A DNA stretch of 64,000 nt, taken from contig JBMNOE010000001.1 in NCBI GenBank assembly GCA_050942895.1, forward strand, positions 186,001 to 250,000, written 5' to 3'. The DNA is from JBNRMR01 sp050942895. Its GTDB lineage: Bacteria; Bacillota; Clostridia; Christensenellales; UBA1750. Below, in pieces: positions 36,372 to 45,738 of this stretch. Made by a program: the position numbers and the translations under genes. Under the pieces are notes generated by a model. The model was given only the letters and a program-made list of their open reading frames with translations, did no database searches and had not been told where the DNA came from. Each line of letters begins with the position of its first letter. The first letter of the stretch is position 1.

Positions 36372-36668
36372 TTAGATCATGCCCTCAAAGAACGGTATGC
36401 TCTTTGAATCGGCCGTTAGCTTCACGAAAGCCTTTTTAACTTCTGGCCTTCTGCCTTCCGTTCTGCCCTGGCGCTTGATCTTGCCTATCTGACGCAGAGT
36501 GTTGACCCTTTCAACCTTCACGCCGAATATCTCCTCAATGGCCTTCTTAATTTCCACCTTGTTGGCATCAACCGCCACTTCGAAGGTGTAAAGCCTGTTT
36601 CCCATCTGGTCGTAGCTCTTTTCAGTGAGAACCGGCTTGCGGATTATATCGTAAGAAACTCTGCTCAT
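36372..36668 (-). CDS. rplW: 50S ribosomal protein L23
   Basis: 98 residues; IIRKPVLTEKSYDQMGNRLY at the N-terminus is diagnostic. L23 docks trigger factor and SRP at the exit. Its ATG shares one base with the rplD stop codon. Confidence 0.97.
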   Translation of the reverse strand: MSRVSYDIIRKPVLTEKSYDQMGNRLYTFEVAVDANKVEIKKAIEEIFGVKVERVNTLRQIGKIKRQGRTEGRRPEVKKAFVKLTADSKSIPFFEGMI

Positions 36669-37291
36669 TATGCGTACACCTCCTGGATCTGGTCAACCGC
36701 ATCCTTGACGACGATAAACTTGTCATGGCCCAGAATGTCCAGCACGTTGATGGTGTTCACATACGCGGTCTTTACGCCGGGTATATTCCTGCTGGCGCGA
36801 AGAACGTCCTCGTTCCTTGCATCAAGCACCAAAAGCACCTTTCTGTCTGCGCTGAGGGCCTTTAAAACCTTGACCATCTCGCTGGTCTTGGGCTGTGAAA
36901 GGTTCAGGCTGTCCAGAATGATCATTTCACCGTCGATGACCTTCGCTGAAAGCGCGCTCTTAAGGGCGAGCTTGCGAACCTTTCTGGGAACGTTGATGCT
37001 GAAATCACGGGGCTTGTGGGCGAATGTCACGCCGCCGCCTGTGAACTGAGGCGCACGGATGGTTCCCTGGCGGGCGCGCCCTGTGCCCTTTTGCCTGTAG
37101 GGCTTCCTGCCGCCGCCGCGGACTTCGCTGCGTGTAAGCGTTGCTTTGGTGCCCTGGCGCTTGCTGTTAAGCTGCGCTCTAACCACCGTATGCAGAACGG
37201 CTTCATTGGGCTTAATGCCGAAAATTTCTTCTGCCAGATCCATCTTGCCCACTTCCTGGCCCTGCATATTTAAAACTGCTACTGTAGGCAT
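36668..37291 (-). CDS. rplD: 50S ribosomal protein L4
   Basis: 207 residues. The tunnel loop with GGGRKPYRQKGTGRARQGTI is clear. In enterobacteria L4 represses the S10 operon through a leader hairpin; whether that applies to this leader is not known. Confidence 0.98.
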   Translation of the reverse strand: MPTVAVLNMQGQEVGKMDLAEEIFGIKPNEAVLHTVVRAQLNSKRQGTKATLTRSEVRGGGRKPYRQKGTGRARQGTIRAPQFTGGGVTFAHKPRDFSINVPRKVRKLALKSALSAKVIDGEMIILDSLNLSQPKTSEMVKVLKALSADRKVLLVLDARNEDVLRASRNIPGVKTAYVNTINVLDILGHDKFIVVKDAVDQIQEVYA

Positions 37292-37309
37292 GAAACTTTC
37301 CTCCTTCTT

Positions 37310-37960
37310 TTAGGAACGCCGCGCCTTGACGGAATCGCGGATGACCACAAGCGAGCCATTCGCGCCGGGGAGCGCGCCCTTGATCAGCAGGAGGTTGCGG
37401 TCTGCATCGACCTTCACGACCTCCAGACGTTGTACTGTAACCCTCTGTGCACCCATGTGCCCGGCCAGCTTCTTATTTTTGAAGACTTTGGACGGATTGG
37501 AGTTGGCTCCCAGTGAGCCCTGGCCCCTGTGATACTTGGAGCCGTGAGCCATCGGCCCGCGGGACAAATTCCAGCGGCTGATGGCCCCTGTGAAGCCCTT
37601 GCCCTTTGAAACGCCCGTCACGTCGACCCTGTCGCCCTCGCCGAAAACATCGGCCTTTATGACTTGTCCTACTTCCATCTGCTCAGCGTCGTCCAAGCGC
37701 AGCTCGCGCAGATATCTGGCTGGGGAAACCCCCGCCTTTTCAAAGTGACCTAGCTCGGGCTTGTTCTTGAGTTTCTTTGCGCGGTTTTCTTCCATCGCGC
37801 CGAAACCAACCTGAACTGACGAGTAACCGTCGCGCTCAACCGTCTTTTTCTGCACCACCGTGCAGGGGCCGGCTTCAACGACGGTAACGGGAACGACGCG
37901 GCCATCACTTGTGAAAACCTGCGTCATGCCCAGCTTTTTGCCGAGAATCGCCTTTTTCAT
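37310..37960 (-). CDS. rplC: 50S ribosomal protein L3
   Basis: 216 residues from MKKAILGKKLGMTQVF, with AGGAGG upstream of the ATG at 37960; a longer frame is not needed. GPMAHGSKYHRGQGSLGAN is the family signature, containing the Gln that is often methylated. L3 starts 50S assembly. Confidence 0.97.
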   Translation of the reverse strand: MKKAILGKKLGMTQVFTSDGRVVPVTVVEAGPCTVVQKKTVERDGYSSVQVGFGAMEENRAKKLKNKPELGHFEKAGVSPARYLRELRLDDAEQMEVGQVIKADVFGEGDRVDVTGVSKGKGFTGAISRWNLSRGPMAHGSKYHRGQGSLGANSNPSKVFKNKKLAGHMGAQRVTVQRLEVVKVDADRNLLLIKGALPGANGSLVVIRDSVKARRS

Positions 37961-38003
37961 TCTTGTTCCTCCTAAAAATTTCACCAGAAAAATATCAAAC
38001 GAA

Positions 38004-38312
38004 TCAGAGCTTGATCTCGATATCCACGCCTGCGGGCAGGTCGAGCCTCATAAGGGCGTCCACCGTGCGGGGCTTGGGGTCGAGGATGTCGATGAGGCGC
38101 TTGTGGGTGCGCATCTCGAACTGCTCGCGCGAATCCTTGTTAACGTGGGGGCTGCGCAGTATGGTCACGATCTCCTTCTCCGTGGGCAGGGGGATCGGCC
38201 CGGAAACCCTGGCGCCGGTGCGGCGCGCAGTCTCCACGATTCTTTCGCAACTCTGATCGATGAGGGTGTGTTCATAAGCTTTCAGCTTGATCCTGATCTT
38301 CTGATTGGCCAT
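38004..38312 (-). CDS. rpsJ: 30S ribosomal protein S10
   Basis: 102 residues with KIRIKLKAYEHTLIDQSCER and the loop VNKDSREQFEMRTHKRLID. First gene of the cluster, with AAGGAGGT before the ATG. S10 also serves as NusE in antitermination. Confidence 0.98.
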   Translation of the reverse strand: MANQKIRIKLKAYEHTLIDQSCERIVETARRTGARVSGPIPLPTEKEIVTILRSPHVNKDSREQFEMRTHKRLIDILDPKPRTVDALMRLDLPAGVDIEIKL

Positions 38313-38390
38313 TTGTTATTACCTCCTTGAACTTTCAGCTCCTGGTGCATCATGTACACTTAGCCGTGTGTGCCGCACTCATATTTTCTT

Positions 38391-38409
38391 GACGGAGTTT
38401 TTCTCCGTC
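38391..38409 (-). promoter_or_regulatory. Hairpin in the rpsJ leader
   Basis: Seven pairs (GACGGAG with CTCCGTC) around a five-A loop lie in the ~200-base leader between the promoter and rpsJ. An L4-type control site is possible, but no known leader motif was recognised. Confidence 0.5.
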
Positions 38410-38522
38410 ATCACGCCGGCGACTCGGTTTATGCTTCCCAGCACATGAAAACGGCTGTATATCGCGAAAATTACCCGACGGCCAAAGCCGGCAACCTCCC
38501 GCGATTGAACGCCAGCCTTAAG

Positions 38523-38551
38523 AGTATACAATAACTTTTTCCCAATTGCAA
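38523..38551 (-). promoter_or_regulatory. Promoter of the ribosomal protein cluster
   Basis: On the - strand TTGCAA (38551-38546), 17 bases, TATACT (38528-38523). A short A/G-rich stretch lies just upstream. It predicts a leader of about 200 bases before rpsJ. Confidence 0.75.
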
Positions 38552-38669
38552 GGGTTTTTTCTTCTTTTTTCTGATTTTTCCTTTAAAATCGGCCGGCAAA
38601 ATGTGGAACCGGCTCCGGCTTGTCCATCCGCATTGGAAAGCAAAATTTTTGCAAATATCAAGGGGGAAG

Positions 38670-39308
38670 CTACCTGACCTTTTTAAATCCCGACAGCATT
38701 TTTTCAAGAAAACTAAACATACCGGATATACCGGAAAAGACCGAGCCCGCTTCAATTTCCTGCATAAGCCCCTTTGCCGCGACTGATATGACATCGCCAT
38801 ATATGTAGTTTACCCCCGCCAGCACAAGGCCAATCAGCGCCACCAGCAGGGCCGCCCGGGCAAAGTTTTGCTTCACCACTTTATTGCAGCCCCCAAGCGC
38901 CCAGACTATCAGCGCCGCCAGGTTCACCAGCGGGATAAACATAAGCATGAATATGCCCACAAAGCCTCCCGTTGTCACCACGGCGCTTCTTCCCCTCAGC
39001 GCCCTGCGCGATCTGACAACCACCGTGTTTTTAAGTCCCACGGTTTTAGGGGCTGCAGGCTCCTGCGGCAAATCCACCTTCACCGTCAGCGGTTCCTCAT
39101 CATAAACCCCGCTCTCTTCTGCGGTTTCCTTCATATTATACTCCGCCTTTATGCCCCGGGGCTTCCCGGCTGCAAAGCCGGACATTTTCTCCTCCATTCG
39201 CCTGACCCTATAGCCTGCGTCAATATCCCTGTCCAAAGGCGCGGCGCAGTCGGAACAGAACCTGCTGTTATCATCCATTTCGTTTCCGCATTCCCTGCAA
39301 TATATCAT
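38670..39308 (-). CDS. Zinc-ribbon membrane protein, function unknown
   Basis: 212 residues from the second Met (39308), for which AAAGGAG has proper spacing; the first Met is too close to it. The N-terminus is a zinc ribbon (YCRECGNEMDDNSRFCSDC). A charged linker follows, then two membrane segments (VGIFMLMFIPLVNLAALIVW and AALLVALIGLVLAGVNYIY), and a short amphipathic tail. Zinc-ribbon proteins of this layout are common in clostridia and mostly uncharacterised. It lies just upstream of the ribosomal cluster in the same direction. Confidence 0.75.
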   Translation of the reverse strand: MIYCRECGNEMDDNSRFCSDCAAPLDRDIDAGYRVRRMEEKMSGFAAGKPRGIKAEYNMKETAEESGVYDEEPLTVKVDLPQEPAAPKTVGLKNTVVVRSRRALRGRSAVVTTGGFVGIFMLMFIPLVNLAALIVWALGGCNKVVKQNFARAALLVALIGLVLAGVNYIYGDVISVAAKGLMQEIEAGSVFSGISGMFSFLEKMLSGFKKVR

Positions 39309-39431
39309 CTTCATGCTCCTTTCGGGACAAACTGCCGTTTTGATATTTTTTATAGCTTTTATATTTTTATATAATTTTTATAATATATATGCTAATGCAT
39401 GCTAATTTTTTCCTCATATACATTAAAATAC

Positions 39432-39475
39432 TTTTGATCGGCGCATTATCATGATATAATGCAGCTGCATAATAT
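39432..39475 (+). promoter_or_regulatory. Promoter with overlapping palindromic operator of the ZIP transporter gene
   Basis: TTTTGA (39432-39437), 17 bases, TATAAT (39455-39460). A 22-base near-perfect palindrome, half-site ATATAATGCAG with CTGCATAATAT (39454-39475, one mismatched pair), covers the -10 and the probable transcription start. It shares bases with a second inverted repeat, GCATTAT-N6-ATAATGC. The position suggests repression, plausibly by a metal regulator. Confidence 0.6.
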
Positions 39476-39493
39476 GAAAAAAAGGAGGATTGT

Positions 39494-40306
39494 ATGAACA
39501 ACGTAGTTATTGCGTTTTTGCTCACGCTCTTCGCCGGCCTTTCAACAGGCATAGGAAGCGCCCTGGCCTTTTTCGTTAAAAAAACCAACACAAAATTTCT
39601 TTCGGTAAGCCTTGGCTTCTCCGCCGGCGTGATGATATATGTCTCTATGGTGGAAATTTTTTTTAAAGCCCAGGAGAGTCTCACTGCCGCCTTTGGCAAT
39701 GCAAAGACCGGCGCCATCGTCACCGTAGCGGCATTTTTCGGCGGCATGCTCTTTATCGGCCTGATCGATAGGCTGATTCCAAAGGATCAAAACCCCCATG
39801 AAGCGGCGCTTGTGGGCGAAAGCGAGGATGTGCTCCACGGCGAAGGCCGTAAAAAAAAGCTGATGCGCACCGGCCTTTTCACTGCCCTTGCCATCGCCAT
39901 ACACAACTTTCCCGAGGGCCTTGCCACCTTCATATCGGCCCTTCAGGGGCCTTCCGTGGCCATACCTATAGTCGTTGCAATAGCCATTCACAACATTCCC
40001 GAAGGCATTGCGGTTTCAGTTCCTATATATTACGCCACCGGAAGCAAGAAAAAAGCCTTCCTATATTCCTTTGCTTCGGGCCTTTCAGAACCGCTGGGCG
40101 CAGTGATCGGCTATCTGTTGCTGCTTCCCTTCATGAACGATGTGGTCTATGGCGTTCTTTTTGCGGGAGTGGCGGGCATTATGGTCTTTATCTCCCTTGA
40201 CGAGCTGCTCCCCTCCGCCAGAGAGTACGGCGAGCATCATCTTTCAATATACGGTCTCGTCTCAGGGATGATGGTTATGGCTGTAAGCCTCATACTTTTC
40301 ATGTAG
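39494..40306 (+). CDS. zupT: ZIP family divalent metal transporter, ZupT type
   Basis: 270 residues with about eight membrane segments. The two metal-site helices carry AIHNFPEGLATFISA and AIHNIPEGIAVSVPI, the M1/M2 signatures of bacterial ZIP proteins. A short cytoplasmic loop contains His and acidic residues (HEAALVGESEDVLHGEG). It brings zinc or other divalent metals into the cell. AAAGGAGG precedes the ATG. It is a single-gene unit with its own operator-like promoter and a terminator after it. Confidence 0.93.
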   Translation: MNNVVIAFLLTLFAGLSTGIGSALAFFVKKTNTKFLSVSLGFSAGVMIYVSMVEIFFKAQESLTAAFGNAKTGAIVTVAAFFGGMLFIGLIDRLIPKDQNPHEAALVGESEDVLHGEGRKKKLMRTGLFTALAIAIHNFPEGLATFISALQGPSVAIPIVVAIAIHNIPEGIAVSVPIYYATGSKKKAFLYSFASGLSEPLGAVIGYLLLLPFMNDVVYGVLFAGVAGIMVFISLDELLPSAREYGEHHLSIYGLVSGMMVMAVSLILFM

Positions 40307-40353
40307 TTTCCATTGTTTGCTTTCTCCGAAGCGTGAAGATGCAAAAATGCAAA

Positions 40354-40383
40354 AACCCCGACTCCATCAAAGAGCCGGGGGTT
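40354..40383. terminator. Bidirectional terminator between convergent genes
   Basis: AACCCCGACTC pairs with GAGCCGGGGGTT (small imperfections) across an eight-base loop; T-rich sequence follows on both strands, most clearly on the - strand (GGGGTTTTTGCATTTTT). Confidence 0.65.
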
Positions 40384-40419
40384 GCTTTTGTGTAGTTTAT
40401 TGCTAAAAGATTCGATGCT

Positions 40420-41529
40420 TTAGATCAGCTCTTTAAACGCGGCAAGCAATCTGTCCACATTGGCGTCCTGGGCAGTGTAGCCCATCAAACCGATGCGGAT
40501 TATCTTCCCCGCCAGGGGGCCAAGGCCCGCGCCGATTTCAATGCTGTATTCCTTCAGCAGCCTGCTTCTAAGCTCCGCCTCGTTCACGCCTTCGGGCACC
40601 ACCACGGCGTTCAGCATGGGCAGCCTTGCTTCCTTTTCAACCAGCAGCTTCATTCCCAGCTCGTCAAGACCCTTTGCAAGCCTGTCGTGGGCGGCTCTGT
40701 GGCGGGCGAAGGAATTTTCAAGGCCCTCCTCCAGCAGATTGTGTATGGCCTGATAAAGACCGTATAGCATGTTTATGGGCGCCGTGTGATGGTAAACCCT
40801 TGACTTGCCCTCCCAGTATTGGGTCAAAAGGCTCATATCCAGATACCAGTTTGGAACCTTTGTCTTACGGGAAAGGATCAAATCCACAGCAGCCTGCGAA
40901 AATGTAATTGGCGCAAGTCCGGGGGGGCATGAAAGGCATTTCTGGGTGCCGCTGTAGCATATGTCCGCGCCCCATTTATCGGCCTCAACGGGCATTCCGC
41001 CAAGGCTGGTCACGCAGTCCACCAAATAAAGGGCGCCGCTTTCTTTCACCAGCCTGCCGATTTCCTCCACAGGATTTAAAACGCCGGTTGAGGTCTCCGC
41101 ATGAACAATGGCCACCAGCTTGTATTTTTCATCTGCGAGGCGCTCTTTAACGGAATCGACAAGAACAGGGGTGCCCCACTCAAACTCCAGCTTTGTGACA
41201 TCGGCGCCAAGGCGGCCTGCAACCTCCGCCATCCTCACGCCGAAAACACCGTTTATAAGCACCAGAACCTTGTCGCCCGGCTCAACCATATTGACGAAGG
41301 CGCATTCCATTCCGATGGAGCCGGTCCCCGAAAGAGGAACTGTCAGCTCATTTTCAGTGCCAAAGAGAACCTTCAGCCCTTTTTTGATCTCGTCCATTAT
41401 TTTAATGAAGTAAGGGTCCAGATGTCCCAATGTGGGGCGGGACATGGCATGATAAGTGCTTGGCGCAACGCTGCTGGGGCCCGGACCCATCAGCAAAACG
41501 CTTTGAACATCGTCCAGATAATTTTTCAT
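40420..41529 (-). CDS. Class V aminotransferase (alanine-glyoxylate / serine-pyruvate type)
   Basis: 369 residues, PLP-dependent. LLMGPGPSSVAPSTYHAMS at the start, the glycine-rich cofactor contact (TVPLSGTGSIGMECAFVN), the Asp of YLVDCVTSLGGMPVEAD and the Schiff-base Lys in CYSGTQKCLSCPPG all fit the family. It exchanges the amino group of Ala or Ser with glyoxylate or pyruvate. It is a single gene, read toward the zupT terminator. Confidence 0.88.
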   Translation of the reverse strand: MKNYLDDVQSVLLMGPGPSSVAPSTYHAMSRPTLGHLDPYFIKIMDEIKKGLKVLFGTENELTVPLSGTGSIGMECAFVNMVEPGDKVLVLINGVFGVRMAEVAGRLGADVTKLEFEWGTPVLVDSVKERLADEKYKLVAIVHAETSTGVLNPVEEIGRLVKESGALYLVDCVTSLGGMPVEADKWGADICYSGTQKCLSCPPGLAPITFSQAAVDLILSRKTKVPNWYLDMSLLTQYWEGKSRVYHHTAPINMLYGLYQAIHNLLEEGLENSFARHRAAHDRLAKGLDELGMKLLVEKEARLPMLNAVVVPEGVNEAELRSRLLKEYSIEIGAGLGPLAGKIIRIGLMGYTAQDANVDRLLAAFKELI

Positions 41530-41654
41530 CGCTTATTTCTCCTTTGCGAAATCGATTTCAATAATCAGTATACCATATCAGCGATTAACAGTAAATGAGT
41601 TATCTGTATTATTTTTCAAAGTATTATTGATTTTAGACCAATTTCCATAACTTT

Positions 41655-43316
41655 TTACAGCTTTTTCGCCTTTACAAGCATTTCCCTTGCATGGGCCATA
41701 GCCGTCTCGCTCTCGCCGCCGCCGGAAAGCCTGGCTATCTCAGCCGTTCTTTCATCACCCTCAAGCCTTTGAAGTTTTGTCACGGTGCGGTCCTGAGCGG
41801 AGCTCTTCTCGATAAGAAAGTGTGCATCCCCCGCCGCAGCGATAGTCGCCAGATGGGTCACGCAAAGCACCTGCCTGTCCTTGGCGATGGAGCGCATTTT
41901 TTTCGCCACCGACATCGCCACACGGCCGCTTATGCCGCTGTCTATTTCATCGAATATCATCGTGTCGATGCCGTCATTTTGCGCGGTTATGCTCTTTAGC
42001 GCCAGCATAATCCGAGACATTTCCCCGCCGGAAGCAGTTCTGCTCAGGGGCTTTAAAGCCTCGCCCGGGTTGGCGGCGATCATGAAGCGAATCGAGTCCC
42101 AGCCCTGCGCCGAAGGCTCCCTCTTTTCAAACTCCGCCTCAAACCTGATCTTCGACATGTTCAGATCCGCCAGATGCTCCACAACTCTTTCACAGAACAG
42201 ACCAGCAGTCTTTTTTCTTGCCAGTGAAAGAACCTCACAGTCTCTTTCAAGAATGTTGCGGGCTTTTTCAACTTCCTCCTCAAGCTTTTTCAGCGTCGCT
42301 TCGCCGTTTATGAGCCTTTCCAGCTCATCCTGCGCGGAAGAAAGATGCTTCAGCACCTCTGATATGTCCTTTCCATATTTGCGCTTGAGCATGTTCAGGG
42401 CCTCAAGCCTTTCCTCCACGGCGTCCACTTCCCGCTCGTCGTACTCAAGGCCCTCCGCCAGGGAGGATATCTCGTAGGAAACATCCTCAAGATTATAGTA
42501 GCTCTCGTCAATTCTTTCGGCCAGTTCCCGGTACTTTCCATCAAACCGACCTGCGGTTTCCAGGCCTCTTGCAGCATTTTTAAGGAAACCTAAAAGCCCC
42601 CCGTCCAAAACCGACTTAGCATCTGAAACTGCCTGCGCAATCTGCTGGGCGTTTTTGAAGAACTCCTTGCGCTTGCTCAGTTCCTCCTCCTCGCCCGGGC
42701 GAAGGTTGGCCGCCTTTATCTCGTCTATCTGATAGGCCAAAGTGTCTATTCTTCTGGCCATCTCGCTGGCAGAGCCGGCAAAATCCCTCAGTCTTTTTCT
42801 GGCTCCGGAAAAATCGCCATAGGATTTTTCAGTCCTGCCTAAAAGATCCGCAATCTCTGCGCCGCCAAAGCCGTCCACGCATTTGAGATGATACTCCTCC
42901 TTCAAAAGGGATTGATGCTCATGCTGGCCATGTATGTCCACTATAAGCCCGGTGAAAGTCTTAAGCATGTTAAGTGGCACAACCATGCCGCAAATTCTGC
43001 AAACGCTCCTGCCCGAGACGCTTATCTCCCTGGAAGCAGAGCACACGCCCTCATCGCATTCCAGCTGATTTTCATCTATGAAGGCCAGCGCGGCCTCGTT
43101 GGCTGAAATGTCAAAAAGAGCCTGAACTACCGCCTTTTCCTGGCCGGTTCTTATCAGGCCCCTGTCCGCTCTTTCACCAAGGGCAAGGCCGAGGGCGTCT
43201 ATCAATATCGACTTTCCCGCGCCGGTTTCGCCCGAAAGAATATTCAGGCCCTTCAAGAACTCCACATGGAGCGACTCGATCAGGGCCACATTTTTCACAT
43301 CAAGGCTGATTAGCAT
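41655..43316 (-). CDS. recN: DNA repair protein RecN
   Basis: 553 residues, an SMC-like ATPase. Walker A GETGAGKSILIDALG lies at about residues 29-43; long coiled coils follow; near the C-terminus come the ABC signature SRTASGGEMSRIMLALK and Walker B TMIFDEIDSGISG. RecN acts early at double-strand breaks with RecA, also encoded in this window. It stands in the classical nadK-argR-recN order. Confidence 0.97.
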   Translation of the reverse strand: MLISLDVKNVALIESLHVEFLKGLNILSGETGAGKSILIDALGLALGERADRGLIRTGQEKAVVQALFDISANEAALAFIDENQLECDEGVCSASREISVSGRSVCRICGMVVPLNMLKTFTGLIVDIHGQHEHQSLLKEEYHLKCVDGFGGAEIADLLGRTEKSYGDFSGARKRLRDFAGSASEMARRIDTLAYQIDEIKAANLRPGEEEELSKRKEFFKNAQQIAQAVSDAKSVLDGGLLGFLKNAARGLETAGRFDGKYRELAERIDESYYNLEDVSYEISSLAEGLEYDEREVDAVEERLEALNMLKRKYGKDISEVLKHLSSAQDELERLINGEATLKKLEEEVEKARNILERDCEVLSLARKKTAGLFCERVVEHLADLNMSKIRFEAEFEKREPSAQGWDSIRFMIAANPGEALKPLSRTASGGEMSRIMLALKSITAQNDGIDTMIFDEIDSGISGRVAMSVAKKMRSIAKDRQVLCVTHLATIAAAGDAHFLIEKSSAQDRTVTKLQRLEGDERTAEIARLSGGGESETAMAHAREMLVKAKKL

Positions 43317-43341
43317 AAAAAGTTCTCCCGCCGGGGCTTAG

Positions 43342-43797
43342 CTACTGGCGCACCATGCTCTTGAAGCGCCTGATTATCTCGTCCACATCGTCCACGGACT
43401 TGACTATCACCAGCAATGTGTTGTCCCCCGCTATCGTGCCGATTATATTCGGCCATTTCATCGCATCCAGCGCCTCACACGCGGCGTTTGCCGCTCCGGT
43501 GATCGTCTTTATGACCAAAAGATTGCCCGCGCTGTCGATGGTAAGGGCGCTTTCGCTGAATATCCTGGTGAATCTGTCCGCAATGCTGGACTCGGCCTTG
43601 TCCATTGTGGCATATTTGTACACGCCTTTTGAGGACATGGTCTTAACCAGCCGCAGCTCTTTTATATCCCTGGATATGGTGGCTTGCGTAACGGTCACAT
43701 TCCGTTCCTTCAACGCCCTTGCGATATCCTCCTGGGTTTCGATTTCCTGATTTTCGATTATGTCCATAATCATCTCATGGCGCACTGCTTTTATCAT
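43342..43797 (-). CDS. argR: Arginine repressor ArgR
   Basis: 151 residues. The N-terminal winged helix (QEDIARALKERNVTVTQATI, then SRDIKELRLVK) binds ARG boxes; the C-terminal half (GTIAGDNTLLVIVKSVDDVD) forms the hexamer and arginine site. It lies between nadK and recN, as in many Firmicutes. Confidence 0.96.
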   Translation of the reverse strand: MIKAVRHEMIMDIIENQEIETQEDIARALKERNVTVTQATISRDIKELRLVKTMSSKGVYKYATMDKAESSIADRFTRIFSESALTIDSAGNLLVIKTITGAANAACEALDAMKWPNIIGTIAGDNTLLVIVKSVDDVDEIIRRFKSMVRQ

Positions 43798-43871
43798 ATA
43801 TACACCCCGTCTAAAAGGTTTTTCCGTTTTAATAATTGCTTCGTCCCCGCAGGCTCCGGAAGGCCTGTCCG

Positions 43872-44705
43872 CTACACCTGCTCCATCAGCTTGCTTCGCA
43901 AAACCCCATAAAAGCTCCGCTCCCTCAGGCGAGCAAACTTCGCCGAAAGCCCGGACTTTTTAACCAGCACATGCTCACCCGGCGCGATATCCCCCACATA
44001 GATGCCGTCGATATCCACCCGCGCGCTTCTGGAAGAAAAATCAACCCCCAGCATTACCTCCTCCTGGGGTGAAAGAACCATTGGCCTTGCCCGAAAACTG
44101 TGCGGGCATATTGGCGATAGCACGATGCAGTCCAGCTTTGGGTTAATCGCCGGGCCTCCGCAGGAAAGGGAGTAGGCCGTTGAGCCGGTGGGAGTCGCCG
44201 CCAGGATTCCGTCGGCGCCGTAGCTGTCGAAGTGGCGGCCGTCTATGCTTACATCGCAGCGGATGATACTCAGGCTCTCATTCCTTGAAACCACCACATC
44301 GTTCATCGCCGTGAACCGGCTTCCGTCCGGCATGGCAGCTGTTAGCATCATTCTGTTTTCAACGCTGTAATCTCCGGCCAAAATAGCGCAGGCCACCTGC
44401 CTGAGATCGGACACCTCCGCCTCCGTCAAAAAGCCAAGGCGCCCCAGGTTTATCCCAAGAACCGCCGCGCCATGGGGTGCAGCGCATTTGGCTGCTGAAA
44501 GAAGCGTGCCGTCGCCGCCGAAAACTATCAGCAGCTCGGCCTGCTCATAAAGCCGGCTTGAGGAGACCTTTTCCGAGCAAATGCGGCAAACAGTCTCGGA
44601 ATCGGTGAGCACATGGGCGCCTCCATCCTTTAAAATGGCCGTCATCTCTGCCAGCGAAGGAATGTCAACCGCCTTTGACGAGTTCAGCAGTATGCCAACA
44701 TTCAT
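43872..44705 (-). CDS. nadK: NAD kinase
   Basis: 277 residues. The catalytic GGDGTLL motif (LLIVFGGDGTLLSAAK), the second family site (GADGILAATPTGSTAYSLS) and the downstream SPICPHSFRARPMVL are clear. It makes NADP from NAD and ATP. It is the first gene of the nadK-argR-recN group; the tlyA gene often placed before it is absent. Confidence 0.96.
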   Translation of the reverse strand: MNVGILLNSSKAVDIPSLAEMTAILKDGGAHVLTDSETVCRICSEKVSSSRLYEQAELLIVFGGDGTLLSAAKCAAPHGAAVLGINLGRLGFLTEAEVSDLRQVACAILAGDYSVENRMMLTAAMPDGSRFTAMNDVVVSRNESLSIIRCDVSIDGRHFDSYGADGILAATPTGSTAYSLSCGGPAINPKLDCIVLSPICPHSFRARPMVLSPQEEVMLGVDFSSRSARVDIDGIYVGDIAPGEHVLVKKSGLSAKFARLRERSFYGVLRSKLMEQV

Positions 44706-44775
44706 GTTGAAACCTCCCGTTACACACCATTATCATACAGCATATTCAAACATTATGCAACCGCTTTATATGGCG

Positions 44776-45738
44776 TCAGATGCTTATGCGCTGCAGAAAA
44801 CCCGCAAAGTTTGAGTAAGCTGTCTTCCGCAATATTCCCTCGTCCATTCCCGTATCCTCCAGTGCCTTTATAAGTGCAGGAAACCCCGCCGGCGACTCCA
44901 TCCCCTCCGTTTTCTTGTCGATGCCGTCAAAATCGGAGCCGAAGCCCACATTGTTTTCACCGCCCAGATTTATTATGTGCAAAACATGGGCCGCTATATC
45001 TTTCATCTGCGCCCTTCCGCCCTCCCTCAGGAACGGGGGATAAAAATTCACTCCTATATACCCTCCTTTGGCGATTATGGCCTTTATCTGCTTATCGCTC
45101 AGGTTGCGGCTGTGATCGCACAATGCCCTGCAACAGGAATGGCTGGCGCAAACGCCGCGGGCGTTATCGACGACCTGCCAAAAGCCCTCCTCGCTCAGAT
45201 GCGAAACATCCACCGCGCATTTTCTTTCGTTCAAAATCCCGATAACCTTTCTGCCAAATGGCTTTATGCCCCCCGCCATCATATGGGGGAATGCCAGCTC
45301 GTTTTCATGGTTCCATGTAAGGGCTAACAGCTTTGCACCGATATCAATAAACTCCTTCGCCCTTTCAAGGCTGCCGCTGAAGGCCTCACAGCCCTCCACC
45401 GCTAAAAGCGCATATTTTTCTTCTTTGCCTTCTTTTTCCTCTTGCTCATATTTTGATAGCTGCCCCAAATCCGCAATGGGAGCAAGGCCCAAAGCCCGGC
45501 AGGCCGCAGGGAAATCCTCCGCCTGCTTTCTGTAAGCCCCGCCGGTTGCTTTTCCCAAGCGATTAAAGTTAGCAAAAGCCGCAAGCACTTGAAGCCTCAC
45601 GCCGCCTTCCTCCAATGAGCGCCGGGTGACGTCGAATTCCACTGCGCCGCTGTGTTCGCTGTTTCTGCTGTACCCGCTGTATTTGTATAAAAAATCGCAA
45701 TGGGAATCGGCCACCCGCATTTTTTCAGAATTCTTCAT
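44776..45738 (-). CDS. Membrane dipeptidase family (M19) zinc peptidase
   Basis: 320 residues from the ATG at 45738. Zinc-site regions are visible: ADSHCDF at the N-terminus, LLAVEGCEAF, ALTWNHENELAF, AVDVSHLSEEGFW, CASHSCCRALCDHSRNLSD and GFGSDFDGI. The family (renal dipeptidase) splits dipeptides, including some with D-residues. No signal peptide is seen, so it is cytoplasmic. Its ribosome site GGGGGTG is part of the right arm of the terminator that ends rny. Confidence 0.92.
   Translation of the reverse strand: MKNSEKMRVADSHCDFLYKYSGYSRNSEHSGAVEFDVTRRSLEEGGVRLQVLAAFANFNRLGKATGGAYRKQAEDFPAACRALGLAPIADLGQLSKYEQEEKEGKEEKYALLAVEGCEAFSGSLERAKEFIDIGAKLLALTWNHENELAFPHMMAGGIKPFGRKVIGILNERKCAVDVSHLSEEGFWQVVDNARGVCASHSCCRALCDHSRNLSDKQIKAIIAKGGYIGVNFYPPFLREGGRAQMKDIAAHVLHIINLGGENNVGFGSDFDGIDKKTEGMESPAGFPALIKALEDTGMDEGILRKTAYSNFAGFLQRISI

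Noticed and set aside
38313..38522. Known ribosomal-leader motif before rpsJ
   Set aside because: A hairpin is present but it does not match any leader I can recognise, so no named element is claimed.
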